Assembly (NCBI RefSeq): GCF_003403315.2
Contig: NZ_CP048407.1
Span: 1,364,001-1,428,000 of the forward strand
DNA: 64,000 nt
Source: Thermaerobacter sp. PB12/4term
GTDB taxonomy: Bacteria > Bacillota > Sulfobacillia > Thermaerobacterales > Thermaerobacteraceae
Direction: 5' to 3'
The position numbers and the translations under genes were made by a program. The notes below the pieces were generated by a model, which saw only the letters and a program-made list of their open reading frames with translations, ran no database searches and was not told where the DNA came from. Numbering within the stretch: position 1 is the first letter of the stretch; the number at the start of each line of letters is the position of its first letter. Below, in pieces: positions 25,256 through 32,758 of the stretch.

Positions 25256-26332
25256 TCAGCGCGGCCCGCGGCCGGGCATGTGCAGCCGGCGCAGCCGGGC
25301 GATGGCGTGGATGCGCTGCTCCGCCAGCCGGTCGGCGGCTTCCGCCGTGGTGATGCCCTGCTCCCGGGCCATGGTGAGGATCGCCTTCACCTTGTCGTAG
25401 ATGGTCGCCACCCGGGCGTAGGCCCGGTCCCGGTCGTAGCCGCCGGGGGTGTACTCGTCGGCCACGTGGATCACGCCGCCGCCGTTGATCACGTAATCGG
25501 GCGCGTAGAGGATGCCTCGCCGGGCCAGTTCTTCCCCGTGGCGGGGTTCGGCCAGCTGGTTGTTGGCCGAACCGGCCACGATCCGGCAGCGCAAGCGCGG
25601 GATGGTCTGGTCGTTGAGAATCGCCCCCAGGGCACAGGGTGCGAAGACGTCGCACTCCACGCCGTAGATGGCGTCGGGTTCCACCACCTCGGCGCCGAAG
25701 TCCCGGGCTGCCTGCTGGGCCCGCTGGGGGTCGATGTCCGTGACCACCAGCCGGGCGCCGGCCTCATGGAGAAGCCGTGCCAGGTGGTAGCCCACGTGGC
25801 CCATGCCCTGGATGGCCACCACCCGGCCCTGGAAGGATTCGTCGCCGAAGGCTTCTACCAGGCAGGCCTTCATGCCCCGGAAGACCCCGTAGGCGGTGGC
25901 CGGCGAGGGGTCGCCCGAGCGGCCGGGCAGGCCGACCACGTGGCGCGTCTCCATGGCCACGTAGGCCATGTCGTCGGTGCCCGTGCCCACGTCTTCCGCG
26001 GTGATGTACCGGCCGCCCAGGGAATCGACGAACTGGCCGAAGGCGCGGAACAGCATTTCCGACTTGTCCCGCCGGGGATCGCCTATGATGACGCTCTTGC
26101 CGCCCCCGAAGTTGAGCCCCATGGCCGCGTTCTTGTAGGTCATGCCGCGGGCCAGGCGAAGGGCGTCGACGATGGCCTCCTCCTCGCTGGCGTAGGGCCA
26201 CATGCGGCACCCGCCCAGGGCGGGGCCCAGGGTGGTGTCGTGGATGGCGATGATCGCCTTGAGCCCCGTGGCCCGGTCGTAACAGAACACCACCTGCTCG
26301 TGGCCCATGGTCTCCAGCTTGTCGAACACCAA
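25256..26332 (-). CDS. Leucine/phenylalanine/valine-type amino acid dehydrogenase
   Basis: NAD-dependent oxidative deamination of branched-chain amino acids, most like leucine dehydrogenase. N-terminal catalytic domain: LGPALGGCRMWPYASEEEAI, TYKNAA (K67), NFGGGKS (K79, catalytic) and TAEDVGT (D114). Rossmann domain: VVAIQGMGHVGYHLARLL, a GxGxxG-type dinucleotide loop. 358 residues. TTG start at 26332 with AAAGGAG eight bases upstream. 26 bp after a paralogue (26358-27485). Confidence 0.93.
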   Translation of the reverse strand: MVFDKLETMGHEQVVFCYDRATGLKAIIAIHDTTLGPALGGCRMWPYASEEEAIVDALRLARGMTYKNAAMGLNFGGGKSVIIGDPRRDKSEMLFRAFGQFVDSLGGRYITAEDVGTGTDDMAYVAMETRHVVGLPGRSGDPSPATAYGVFRGMKACLVEAFGDESFQGRVVAIQGMGHVGYHLARLLHEAGARLVVTDIDPQRAQQAARDFGAEVVEPDAIYGVECDVFAPCALGAILNDQTIPRLRCRIVAGSANNQLAEPRHGEELARRGILYAPDYVINGGGVIHVADEYTPGGYDRDRAYARVATIYDKVKAILTMAREQGITTAEAADRLAEQRIHAIARLRRLHMPGRGPR

Positions 26333-26357
26333 GGCTCTCGCTCCTTTCCGGCCGGAC

Positions 26358-27485
26358 TCAGCGGGGCGCCTGCCCGCCCGCCGGGGGCGGGCCGCCGGGC
26401 TCCGGGCCGTCCCCCGGCCGGTAGAACGTGCGCAGGGCAGCGGCCCCCGCCAGCCGCCGCCGGACCATCCATTCCGCGGCCTCCAGGGTGGTGATGGAAC
26501 GTTCCCGGGCGATCCGGAAGATCGCCCGCAGCATGGGGCCGATGGCTGCGGTCTTGCGCATGACCCGGTCCCGGTCGTGCCCCTCCAGCTCGTCGGCCAC
26601 CTGGATCAGGCCGCCCGCGTTGATCACGTAATCCGGCGCGTAGAGGATCTGCCGGTCCTGCAGGGCCGCCGCATGGCGCGGCTCGGCCAGCTGGTTGTTG
26701 GCCGCACCCGCCACCACCCGGCAGCGGAGGCGGGGGATGGTCTGGTCGTTGATCACCCCGCCCAGGGCGCACGGCGCGAAGACGTCGCAAGGCACGTCGT
26801 AGATGGCGCCGGGTTCCACCACCCGGGCACCATGCCGGCGGGCCACCGCCCGGGCCCGGTCCCCATCGACGTCGGTGACGGTGACCTCCGCCCCCGCCTC
26901 CGCCAGCCGGCGCACCAGCTTGCCGCCGACCTTGCCGCAGCCCTGGACCGCGACGCGGCGCCCCCGCAGGTCGCCGTCACCGTACACCTCTTCCAGGCAG
27001 GCCTGGATGCCCACGAACACCCCGTAGGCGGTGGTCTCCGAGCTGTCCCCGCTTCCTCCGTAGGCAGGCGGCAGGCCGACCAAGTACGGGGTTTCCCAGC
27101 GGGCGGCGACGAAATCCTCGGGGTTCGTGCCGGCGTCGGTGCCGGTGATCACCAGCCCGCCCAGGGTCTGGACGAACCGGCCCAGCGCCCGGAACAGGGC
27201 CTCGCTCTTGTCCCGTCCCGGGTCGCCCCAGATCACCACCTTGGCACCGCCGTAGTTCACCCCGGCCAGGGCGGATTTGGCGGTCATCCCCTGGCTCAGG
27301 CGCAGGGCGTCCTCCATCGCCTCCTCCTCGCCGGCATAGGGCCACATGCGGCAGCCGCCGAGGCCGGGGCCCAGCGTGGTATCGTGGACGGCCATGATCG
27401 CCCGCAGCCCAGCCGCCGGGTCGTAACAGAAGACCAGTTGCCGGTGGCCGCCGGCTGCCATGGCCTCGAAGACGGACACGCGCAT
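26358..27485 (-). CDS. Second Glu/Leu/Phe/Val dehydrogenase paralogue
   Basis: Same fold and layout as the downstream gene, so they arose by tandem duplication or were acquired together. Lysines are kept (TAKSAL K70; NYGGAK K82) and the aspartate is in TGTDAGT (D117), but the context differs: GGGK becomes GGAK and AEDVG becomes GTDAG. The dinucleotide loop is VAVQGCGKVGGKLVRRL. These changes suggest a different substrate preference (valine or phenylalanine, perhaps); this is inference. Start ATG at 27485 or GTG two codons in, after GGGGGG. Confidence 0.9.
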   Translation of the reverse strand: MRVSVFEAMAAGGHRQLVFCYDPAAGLRAIMAVHDTTLGPGLGGCRMWPYAGEEEAMEDALRLSQGMTAKSALAGVNYGGAKVVIWGDPGRDKSEALFRALGRFVQTLGGLVITGTDAGTNPEDFVAARWETPYLVGLPPAYGGSGDSSETTAYGVFVGIQACLEEVYGDGDLRGRRVAVQGCGKVGGKLVRRLAEAGAEVTVTDVDGDRARAVARRHGARVVEPGAIYDVPCDVFAPCALGGVINDQTIPRLRCRVVAGAANNQLAEPRHAAALQDRQILYAPDYVINAGGLIQVADELEGHDRDRVMRKTAAIGPMLRAIFRIARERSITTLEAAEWMVRRRLAGAAALRTFYRPGDGPEPGGPPPAGGQAPR

Positions 27486-27566
27486 CCCCCCGTGACGTCA
27501 TCCCCCTGAGTGGTTCCCTCCCAGCATATGGGCCGGTATCCTGGGCCGGTGACCCGCGGTCCCGGG

Positions 27567-27663
27567 CGTGCCGCCGCGGCACGCGGCGGGCACAAGGAAG
27601 GGCCGTCCCGGGACGGGTACCCGCCGCCGTCCAGCGGCGCCGGGCTCGCGGTTCGGGACGGCC
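27567..27663 (-). other. Inverted repeats between the glycosyltransferase and dehydrogenase genes
   Basis: GGCCGTCCCG at 27601-27610 pairs with CGGGACGGCC at 27654-27663 (10 bp, 43-base loop). A 14-bp palindrome CCGTCCCGGGACGG overlaps the first arm, and a separate stem CGTGCCGC/GCGGCACG lies at 27567-27583. On the minus strand CTTCCTTGTG follows the outer stem, a poor T-run. Possibly a terminator for the ste cluster. Confidence 0.45.
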
Positions 27664-27716
27664 TCCAGGCCTCCGACCCCTTTCGTCAAGCGGCGCGTAC
27701 CGTATCCCCAGCAAGA

Positions 27717-28784
27717 TTACTCTTTCGGCCAGGAAGATCCTTGTGGGGTTGGGGAGGAAAGGGACTGGGTGCCCAGCCGGTCGGCCCAGCGTAAGGGTGG
27801 CAGGGCGTCGATCAGGCGGCTGAGGGAATGGAATTCACCGGCCAGATGCAGAGCCGCCAGCCCCACCAGCATCCCTGCCTGGGTGCCGGCCGGCGCGAGG
27901 GCGGCCAGCGCCCAGCCCAGGGCAGCCCCCAGGGCGTTGCTGCCGGCATCGCCCAGCATGGCCCGCTCGCCCAGGTCCAGGGGCAGGAGAACCAGGGCCG
28001 CCACGGCCACGGGCAACAGGACGAGGGCGGCGGCAGGCAGGGCAGCGGCCAGGGCCAGCCAGGCGGCAAAGAAGGTCTTGAGCGCCCGCCCCGGGCGCCG
28101 GTCCAGCAGGTTCATCCCGTTGGCGCTGGCCGCCACCAGGGCCGCCGCCAGCCCGCGGCCGGGCAGGTCCGGGGTAGGGGGCAGCAGGGTCCAGGCCAGC
28201 AGGGGGAGGATCAGCAGCTTGAGGCGCCCTCCCGTCAGGGCTTTGCCGGCGCCCAGGTGTCCTCGCCAGCCGCGCACCGGCTCATCCAGCAGGTCGTCCA
28301 CCAGGCCGACCAGGGCGGTGGCTGCCACCAGGCCCAGCAGGGAGGGACCCGATGCCAGGAGGAGGGCCAGGGGTCCGGCGGGATCCGGCCCCAGCTCCCC
28401 GGGGGCGGCGGCGGGCGGACTGCTGCCGGCGGCGGCACCGCCCGGCCGTTCCGGGCTGGCGGGGCCAGGGGACGTGGGGAGGCCGCCGGCCGCAGGAACC
28501 CCCGCCGAGAGGGCCGGCAGGGACACGGAGGCGGGCAGGTCCGGGCCGGGCCGGGAACCGGGTGGCGCCGCCCACGCGGTGACGGCCGCGGCCACGGCCA
28601 GCGCAGCCAGGGGACCCGCCACCAGGGCCACCCCCAGCCCCGTTACCACCGGCCGGCCACGGTAGTTGGGACGAACCAGCCCGGCCCGGGCCAGGCGCTC
28701 CAGGAGGGCCAGGGCCAGCACCGCGGTCCCTGCCGCAGCCGCCGGTACGGCCAGGATCCAGCCCAGCTCGGCCGGGGTGGTCAC
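27717..28784 (-). CDS. MraY/WecA-like glycosyl-1-phosphate transferase homologue
   Basis: 355-residue polytopic membrane protein of the GT4 (MraY-like) family, which transfer a sugar-1-phosphate onto a polyprenyl phosphate. The aspartate pair is in VGLVDDLLDE (DDxxD where MraY has DDxxK); the second signature reads NGMNLLDRRPGRALK where MraY/WecA have NxxNLxDGxDG; the third is GDAGSNALGAALG. An Ala/Pro/Gly-rich loop at about 80-150 is unusual. GTG at 28784 overlaps the upstream gene's stop (GTGA). Fourth gene of the steA-steB cluster. Confidence 0.85.
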   Translation of the reverse strand: MTTPAELGWILAVPAAAAGTAVLALALLERLARAGLVRPNYRGRPVVTGLGVALVAGPLAALAVAAAVTAWAAPPGSRPGPDLPASVSLPALSAGVPAAGGLPTSPGPASPERPGGAAAGSSPPAAAPGELGPDPAGPLALLLASGPSLLGLVAATALVGLVDDLLDEPVRGWRGHLGAGKALTGGRLKLLILPLLAWTLLPPTPDLPGRGLAAALVAASANGMNLLDRRPGRALKTFFAAWLALAAALPAAALVLLPVAVAALVLLPLDLGERAMLGDAGSNALGAALGWALAALAPAGTQAGMLVGLAALHLAGEFHSLSRLIDALPPLRWADRLGTQSLSSPTPQGSSWPKE

Positions 28785-29506
28785 GGGACCGCCACCCCTC
28801 CCCGGCGCCGGGCTGCCGTGTGCCGCCAGGCGCAAGCCGCCAGGGTCCAGGCGATGTGCACCAGCTGGTGGCCGCGGTGCAGGAAGCCGGCCAGGTCCAT
28901 GCTGGTGACCCGGTGGGCGATGGGGACGGGCACCTCGACCACCGAGAGGCCGGCCCGCAGCGCCGCCAGGGTGAGGGCCACCTCGATGCCCCAGCCCCGA
29001 GGGAGGGGCTGGACCAGCTCGAGGAGGGTACGGCGCAGGATGCGCTGGCCCGACAGGGGCGCCTCCAGCACCCGGCCGCCCAGGCGGGCCAGCCCCCAGC
29101 GGGCCAGGCCTACGGCAGCCCCCAGGCCGTGGCGTCCCGGCCGCCGCGGCGGGGCGGCGATGAGCATGTCGGCCTGGCCCGCCAGGGCCCGTTCCACCAG
29201 CACGGCCAGGTGAGCGGCCGAGGGACCCAGGTCGGCGTCGGCGAACAGCAGCCACGGCGCCCGGGTTCGGGCGGCTCCGGCCAGCAAGGCATGGGCCTTG
29301 CCCCGGCGGCGCCCGAGCCGGAGGACCCGGGCGCCCGCCGCCGCGGCCCGGGCGGCCGTGGAGTCGGTGGAGCCGTCATCCACCACCCAGACGGTACCCA
29401 CGGCAGGACAGCGGGCCAGGGCCCGTACCGTCTCCCCCACCGTGGCTTCTTCGTTATAGGCGGGCACCACCGCTTCCACCGCCGGCTCCGGGCAGGCCGC
29501 ACTCAC
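28781..29506 (-). CDS. Family 2 glycosyltransferase
   Basis: 241 residues with a GT-A fold: VEAVVPAYNEEATVGETVRAL at the start, VWVVDDGSTDSTAARA with the nucleotide-binding aspartates, FADADLGPSAAH (the DxD-like motif) and a C-terminal hydrophobic segment (HQLVHIAWTLAACAW). This is the dolichol-phosphate mannosyltransferase type, which transfers sugars to a lipid carrier or glycerol acceptor. GTG at 29506 overlaps the steB stop by 4 bp. Confidence 0.9.
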   Translation of the reverse strand: MSAACPEPAVEAVVPAYNEEATVGETVRALARCPAVGTVWVVDDGSTDSTAARAAAAGARVLRLGRRRGKAHALLAGAARTRAPWLLFADADLGPSAAHLAVLVERALAGQADMLIAAPPRRPGRHGLGAAVGLARWGLARLGGRVLEAPLSGQRILRRTLLELVQPLPRGWGIEVALTLAALRAGLSVVEVPVPIAHRVTSMDLAGFLHRGHQLVHIAWTLAACAWRHTAARRRGGVAVP

Positions 29507-30372
29507 GGGCCCACCCCCAGACCTTCCAGCCGGTCCTGCTGGCCGGCCAGGGTGAGGATCAGGGTGACCCGGGCTGCGGCCGAGCCGGCTTCCACCAGCG
29601 GGACCCCGGCACCCGCGTAGACGGCGGCCCGCTGGCCGCCGGGAGCCGCCAGGCCGGCCACGGTGAGCCCTTCCCCTTGCAGGGCTTCCAGCAAGGGCCC
29701 CAGGATGGCTTCCGGTTCGTGACCCGCCGCGTGCACGATGACCACCCCGTCCGGCCGGGCCGGCCCGTCGCCGGGGGCCGGTTGCCAGGTCAGGCCGCCC
29801 ACGGCCGCCAGCCCGGCCACCCCTGCGGGTGGCTCGGCCTTCGGACCCTGGACCAGCGCTTCCGCGAGGGCGCCGGCCACGCCCTGGACCAGGCGCTGCC
29901 GGCCGGCCCCCGGGGTACCCAGGGCAGCCGCCGCCACCTCGGGCCAGCTGCCGGCCAGCTGCGCCAGGCCGGGGTCGACCACCAGCCGGGCACCCGGGCG
30001 GGCCGCCGCAGCTTGAAGCAGTTGGGCCGCCTCCTGGGCGAGGGGCGCCTCGGCCTCGCCCAGCACCACCAGGGCGATCCTCCGGCCCGTGAGCCGGCCC
30101 TCCACCGCCAGGGAGGCCAGGGCCTGCTCGGCCTGGCCGTAGCGGGCCAGCTCGCTGCTCAGGCGCCGGTTCTCGCTGCGCAGGAGGGCGGTGTCCCGGC
30201 GCAGGGCGGCGAAGTCCTCTTCCAGGGAACGGATGAGGGCCTGCTGGCGCTCCAGCAGGGTCCGGTCGTCCAGCATCCCCGCGCCGATGAAGATTCCCAC
30301 CCCCAGGGCGAGGAACACGGCCATCAACGTGAGCAGGTGATACCGCAGTCCCAGGGGACCCGGTCGTCCCAC
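29503..30372 (-). CDS. steB: SteB/MctB-family protein (annotated 'copper transporter')
   Basis: 289 residues. A single N-terminal membrane helix (YHLLTLMAVFLALGVGIFIGAGM) is followed by a coiled coil (about 30-75; ERQQALIRSLEEDFAALRRDTALLRSENRRL) and a soluble alpha/beta domain outside the membrane. This is the architecture of Rv1698/MctB and actinobacterial SteB, which binds SteA and recruits it to the membrane; the copper-channel name is historical. GTG at 30372 with GGAGG seven bases upstream. Directly downstream of steA. Confidence 0.88.
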   Translation of the reverse strand: MGRPGPLGLRYHLLTLMAVFLALGVGIFIGAGMLDDRTLLERQQALIRSLEEDFAALRRDTALLRSENRRLSSELARYGQAEQALASLAVEGRLTGRRIALVVLGEAEAPLAQEAAQLLQAAAARPGARLVVDPGLAQLAGSWPEVAAAALGTPGAGRQRLVQGVAGALAEALVQGPKAEPPAGVAGLAAVGGLTWQPAPGDGPARPDGVVIVHAAGHEPEAILGPLLEALQGEGLTVAGLAAPGGQRAAVYAGAGVPLVEAGSAAARVTLILTLAGQQDRLEGLGVGP

Positions 30373-30458
30373 GTCGCTTCCTCCTTTGCCACCGCGCCCT
30401 GCCGGCGCCAGGCGACGGCCGGCGCCCTCTCCCGTCCCCGCTGGGGCTTGCGGCCCCT

Positions 30459-31580
30459 TCACCACCCCAGGGCAACCCGTGCCTGCAGCCAGACCAGTTC
30501 CAGCCAGGTGCGCAGCCAGGGGGATACGGCCACCATGGCCGCGACGGGAACCAGGGCCGCCACCACCAGGTGGGCCAGGTGCCGGCCCGTCAGCCGCGAG
30601 CGGTAGATCCGGCTGACGCCCTTGGCATCCACCAGGTGGGTCCCCACCTTCAGCCGTACCAGCAGGGTGCTGGCCATCCCCTCCCGCCCCTTGTCCAGGA
30701 AGTCCACCAGGTTGGTGTGGGTGCCGACCGCCACCATCAGGTCGGCCCCCGCCTGGTAGGCCAGCAGCATGGCCGCGTCCTCGCTGGTTCCGGGCGCGGC
30801 GAAGCGCACGGCGGCCAGCCCCAGGGAACGAAGCCGCTCCGCCCCCGGGGCCCGCCCGTCGGGGTACGCGTGGACCACCAGCTCCGCCCCGCAGCGCAGG
30901 GCCCGGTCGGAGACGCTGTCCATGTCGCCGATGATCAGGTCCGGGCGGTAGCCCTCCGCCAGCAGGGCGTCGGCGCCGCCGTCGATGCCGATCAGCACCG
31001 GCCGCACCTCTTCGATGTAAGGCCGAATGGCGGCCAGGTCTTCACGGTAGGCGGGCCCCCGCGCCACCAGCAGCACCTGCCGCCCCTCCAGCCGGGTGCG
31101 CAGCGGCGGCAGTTCCCAGCGCCCCAGCACCAGGTCCCGCTCGCGGCGCGCCCGCTCCAGGGTGTTTTCCAGGAACCGCGCCAGCTCCAGGTCCAGGTTG
31201 GCCCGGGCCCGGGCCATGCGTTCCTCCACGTACCGGCGGGTCAGAGGTGTGCCGCGGCCCAGGTACCGGTCGCCGCACCAGACGGTGGCCTCCTCCACCC
31301 GCAGGAGGTCGCCGTCGCGGATGCTGTTCAAAAGGGCCTCCCCCAGGCCGTCCAGGACCGGAATGCCGGCCGCCAGCAGGACGGCGGCCCCGGTGGCGGG
31401 GTACCGGCCCGTCAGGGTTTCTTCGGCGTTGAGGACGGCGCGGACGCCGGCGTCCACCAGCGAGCGGGCGGCCACCTCGTCCATGTCCCGGTGGGCCACT
31501 ACGGCGATGTCGCCCGGGCGGAGGCGCCGCACCAGCCGCTTGGTCCGCCGGTCGACCCGCGCCGGACCGGTCACCCGCAT
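30459..31580 (-). CDS. steA: SteA, thiamine-pyrophosphokinase-like cytokinesis protein
   Basis: 373 residues. The middle domain resembles thiamine pyrophosphokinase (GIDGGADALLAEGYRPDLIIGDMDSVSD), while the N-terminal half (DIAVVAHRDMDEVAARSL, GVRAVLNAEETLTGRYP) is specific to SteA. The C-terminus ends in a membrane helix (VVAALVPVAAMVAV). In actinobacteria SteA and SteB act in septal peptidoglycan splitting; a similar envelope role is inferred. ATG at 31580 with GGGGAGGG upstream. Confidence 0.9.
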   Translation of the reverse strand: MRVTGPARVDRRTKRLVRRLRPGDIAVVAHRDMDEVAARSLVDAGVRAVLNAEETLTGRYPATGAAVLLAAGIPVLDGLGEALLNSIRDGDLLRVEEATVWCGDRYLGRGTPLTRRYVEERMARARANLDLELARFLENTLERARRERDLVLGRWELPPLRTRLEGRQVLLVARGPAYREDLAAIRPYIEEVRPVLIGIDGGADALLAEGYRPDLIIGDMDSVSDRALRCGAELVVHAYPDGRAPGAERLRSLGLAAVRFAAPGTSEDAAMLLAYQAGADLMVAVGTHTNLVDFLDKGREGMASTLLVRLKVGTHLVDAKGVSRIYRSRLTGRHLAHLVVAALVPVAAMVAVSPWLRTWLELVWLQARVALGW

Positions 31581-31675
31581 GGGATGCCCTCCCCGTACCG
31601 GTTCCGGCACTGAATATTTCCAAATCCACCGGCTGTTATCGCAGGCCCTGGGGGATGCCTGGAATCAAGGGGGAA

Positions 31676-31723
31676 AAAGAAGAGCAGGGCCCCCGCCGGG
31701 GGCGGGTGGCCCTGCTCTTCTTT
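31676..31723 (-). terminator. Strong rho-independent terminator after spo0A
   Basis: A perfect 15-bp stem: AAAGAAGAGCAGGGC at 31676-31690 pairs with GCCCTGCTCTTCTTT at 31709-31723, with a GC-rich loop that can itself fold. On the minus strand the stem is followed by TTCTTTTTCCC. The A/T-rich base of the stem makes it likely bidirectional. Confidence 0.93.
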
Positions 31724-31806
31724 GGCTGTGCTCTGGCCCGGGGGCCGTGTCCTGGCCCAAGGGAGTTTCCCTGGGCGCAGCGGGCATGCGCGCAGGGACC
31801 CCGGGG

Positions 31807-32619
31807 CTACTTCATGTTCATCCGCAGGCGATCCGCCACCATGGCGATGAACTCCGAATTGGTCGGCTTGCCCCGGTCGGCGTGCACCGTATGGCCGAAG
31901 AGCCGGTTCACCACGTCCATGTTGCCGCGGTTCCAGGCTACCTCGATGGCGTGCCGGATCGCCCGCTCGACCCGGCTGGGCGTGGTGTCGTACTTGACGG
32001 CAATGGAGGGATAGAACTCCTTGGTCACGGCACCAAGCAGCTCGACCCGGTGGACCACGCGGAGGATGGCCTCCCGGAGGTAAAGATACCCCTTGATGTG
32101 GGCCGGGATCCCGATCTGGTGGAGCAGGTTCGTCACTTCAACTTCCAGGTTGCGGTCCCGCGCCGGCGCAGGGGCCCGGCGTGCCGGCTGCCGCCCGGCT
32201 CCCGCGACCTGGCGAATGCGGTCCGCCAGGACGTCCAGGTCGAAGGGCTTCAAAACAAAATAGCTGGCACCCAGCTCCGCCACCCGCCTGCTGACGGCCT
32301 CCTGCCCGAAGGCCGTCAGCATCACGACCTGGGGACGGCGTGGCAGCTCCATGGCCGCCAGGGTCTCCAGAACCCCGATGCCGTCCAGGTGGGGCATGAT
32401 GACGTCCAGCAGGACCACATCGGGTGCGGAGGACTGGATCCGCTCCACCACGTCCTGGCCATCATGAGCAATGCCCACCAGTTCCATGTCCGGCTGCTGT
32501 TCCAGGTAGGTGGCCAGGAGCTCACAAAATTCCCGGTTGTCATCGGCGATCAGGACGCGAATCGGCTCCGCCGACAGGGCGGGCGTCGGCTGTGCCATAG
32601 CGGTTGCGGCCTGCACCAT
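31807..32619 (-). CDS. spo0A: Sporulation transcription factor Spo0A
   Basis: Master regulator of sporulation entry. Response-regulator receiver domain at 20-137 with D26-D27, phosphoacceptor D72 ([11 protein letters not shown]) and K124 (LKPFD). The DNA-binding Spo0A_C domain from about 155 contains [12 protein letters not shown], the recognition helix region [20 protein letters not shown] and the end [16 protein letters not shown]. 270 residues, standard length. Start at 32619 has AAGGAGG 13 bases upstream. Downstream of spoIVB as in nearly all spore formers. Confidence 0.98.
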   Translation of the reverse strand: MVQAATAMAQPTPALSAEPIRVLIADDNREFCELLATYLEQQPDMELVGIAHDGQDVVERIQSSAPDVVLLDVIMPHLDGIGVLETLAAMELPRRPQVVMLTAFGQEAVSRRVAELGASYFVLKPFDLDVLADRIRQVAGAGRQPARRAPAPARDRNLEVEVTNLLHQIGIPAHIKGYLYLREAILRVVHRVELLGAVTKEFYPSIAVKYDTTPSRVERAIRHAIEVAWNRGNMDVVNRLFGHTVHADRGKPTNSEFIAMVADRLRMNMK

Positions 32620-32708
32620 GCCTCCGTCTGCCTCCTTCAGGATCCCCGGGGTCCTTCATCGTGTTTGTCAGCCGCCCTGGCAACTCCTGCCGGAATCACA
32701 ACAAAACT

Positions 32709-32747
32709 TGTCGACGAAATCCGACATGATGCCGCGCCGGTTCGACG
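32709..32747. promoter_or_regulatory. Two candidate 0A boxes upstream of spo0A
   Basis: TGTCGAC at 32709-32715 and TTCGACG at 32741-32747 each match the Spo0A box (TGTCGAA or its complement TTCGACA) at six of seven positions. They lie in the 139-bp gap between spoIVB and spo0A, in opposite orientation, 32 bp apart. Autoregulation is known for spo0A in Bacillus; binding here is inference. Confidence 0.45.
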
Positions 32748-32758
32748 CAAAGCCTGTG

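Noticed and set aside
27492..27499. TGACGTCA palindrome upstream of a dehydrogenase gene
   Set aside because: A single 8-bp palindrome is expected by chance; no second copy near the other dehydrogenase.
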